Shown piece by piece: positions 5,281 to 5,328 of a DNA stretch of 5,328 nucleotides. Every line of letters begins with the position of its first letter. Positions within the stretch are counted from its first letter, which is position 1. This DNA comes from an uncultured Haloferula sp. (lineage in GTDB: Bacteria > Verrucomicrobiota > Verrucomicrobiae > Verrucomicrobiales > Akkermansiaceae): contig CAMLOZ010000289.1 of the NCBI GenBank assembly GCA_946481625.1, forward strand, positions 1 to 5,328, given 5' to 3'. The translations under genes and the position numbers were made by a program. The notes beneath the pieces are model-generated. The model was not told the DNA's origin. It saw only the letters and a program-made list of their open reading frames with translations, and searched no databases.

Positions 5281-5328
5281 TCATCCGATTTTCGCCTTCA
5301 GGTCACTCGGGCAGTCGTCTGCGAGATG
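5281..5328 (-). CDS. C-terminal end of an upstream cassette gene
   Basis: Fifteen codons reach TGA at 5283-5281 from the right edge, reading HLADDCPSDLKAKIG. The stop lies 7 bp before the R'' box of the attC at 5178-5273, the usual place for a cassette gene to end. The product cannot be identified from this tail. Another frame ends nearby (TGA about 18 bp earlier), so the reading frame is a choice, not proof. Confidence 0.4.
   Translation of the reverse strand, partial: HLADDCPSDLKAKIG

Overview
GC-rich bacterial DNA. The protein style and the intergenic filler of small GC-rich hairpin repeats suggest a Verrucomicrobia/Planctomycetes-type genome. That is an inference from recall; nothing in the window fixes the taxon.

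Left part (1-1217): two divergent genes start within about 12-30 bp of each other. One is a class I SAM-dependent methyltransferase on the minus strand, cut by the left edge. The other is a plus-strand lipoprotein with a second, C-terminal membrane segment. Middle part (1310-4272): three minus-strand genes are set in long spacers. They are an orphan protein resembling phage terminase small subunits, a small N-terminally anchored protein, and a small secreted protein; the last two have no recognised function. The spacers (1847-2946, 3427-3774 and 4273-4603) carry at least eight copies of a modular hairpin repeat. Its stems change sequence but stay paired, while a loop motif close to AGCGCAGCG is kept in four of the copies. 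All copies face the plus strand and none lies in a convincing gene.

Right part (4604-5328): an integron gene-cassette segment read on the minus strand. A visibly more AT-rich gene of 157 codons is flanked by two attC recombination sites. In its own attC the two R boxes have 5-nt spacers, the L arms pair over 18 bp with two extrahelical bases, and R'' is complementary to the first bases of the cassette. That last property is specific to true cassettes. The tail of another cassette gene enters from the right edge. From the orientation, attI and an integrase gene, if present, lie to the right of the window. The site at 4604-4610 looks like the distal end of the array, followed by host-type DNA.

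Functional links between the genes are few. The left pair and the three middle genes do not form an evident pathway. The strongest biology is the cassette array, and second the structured repeat family.
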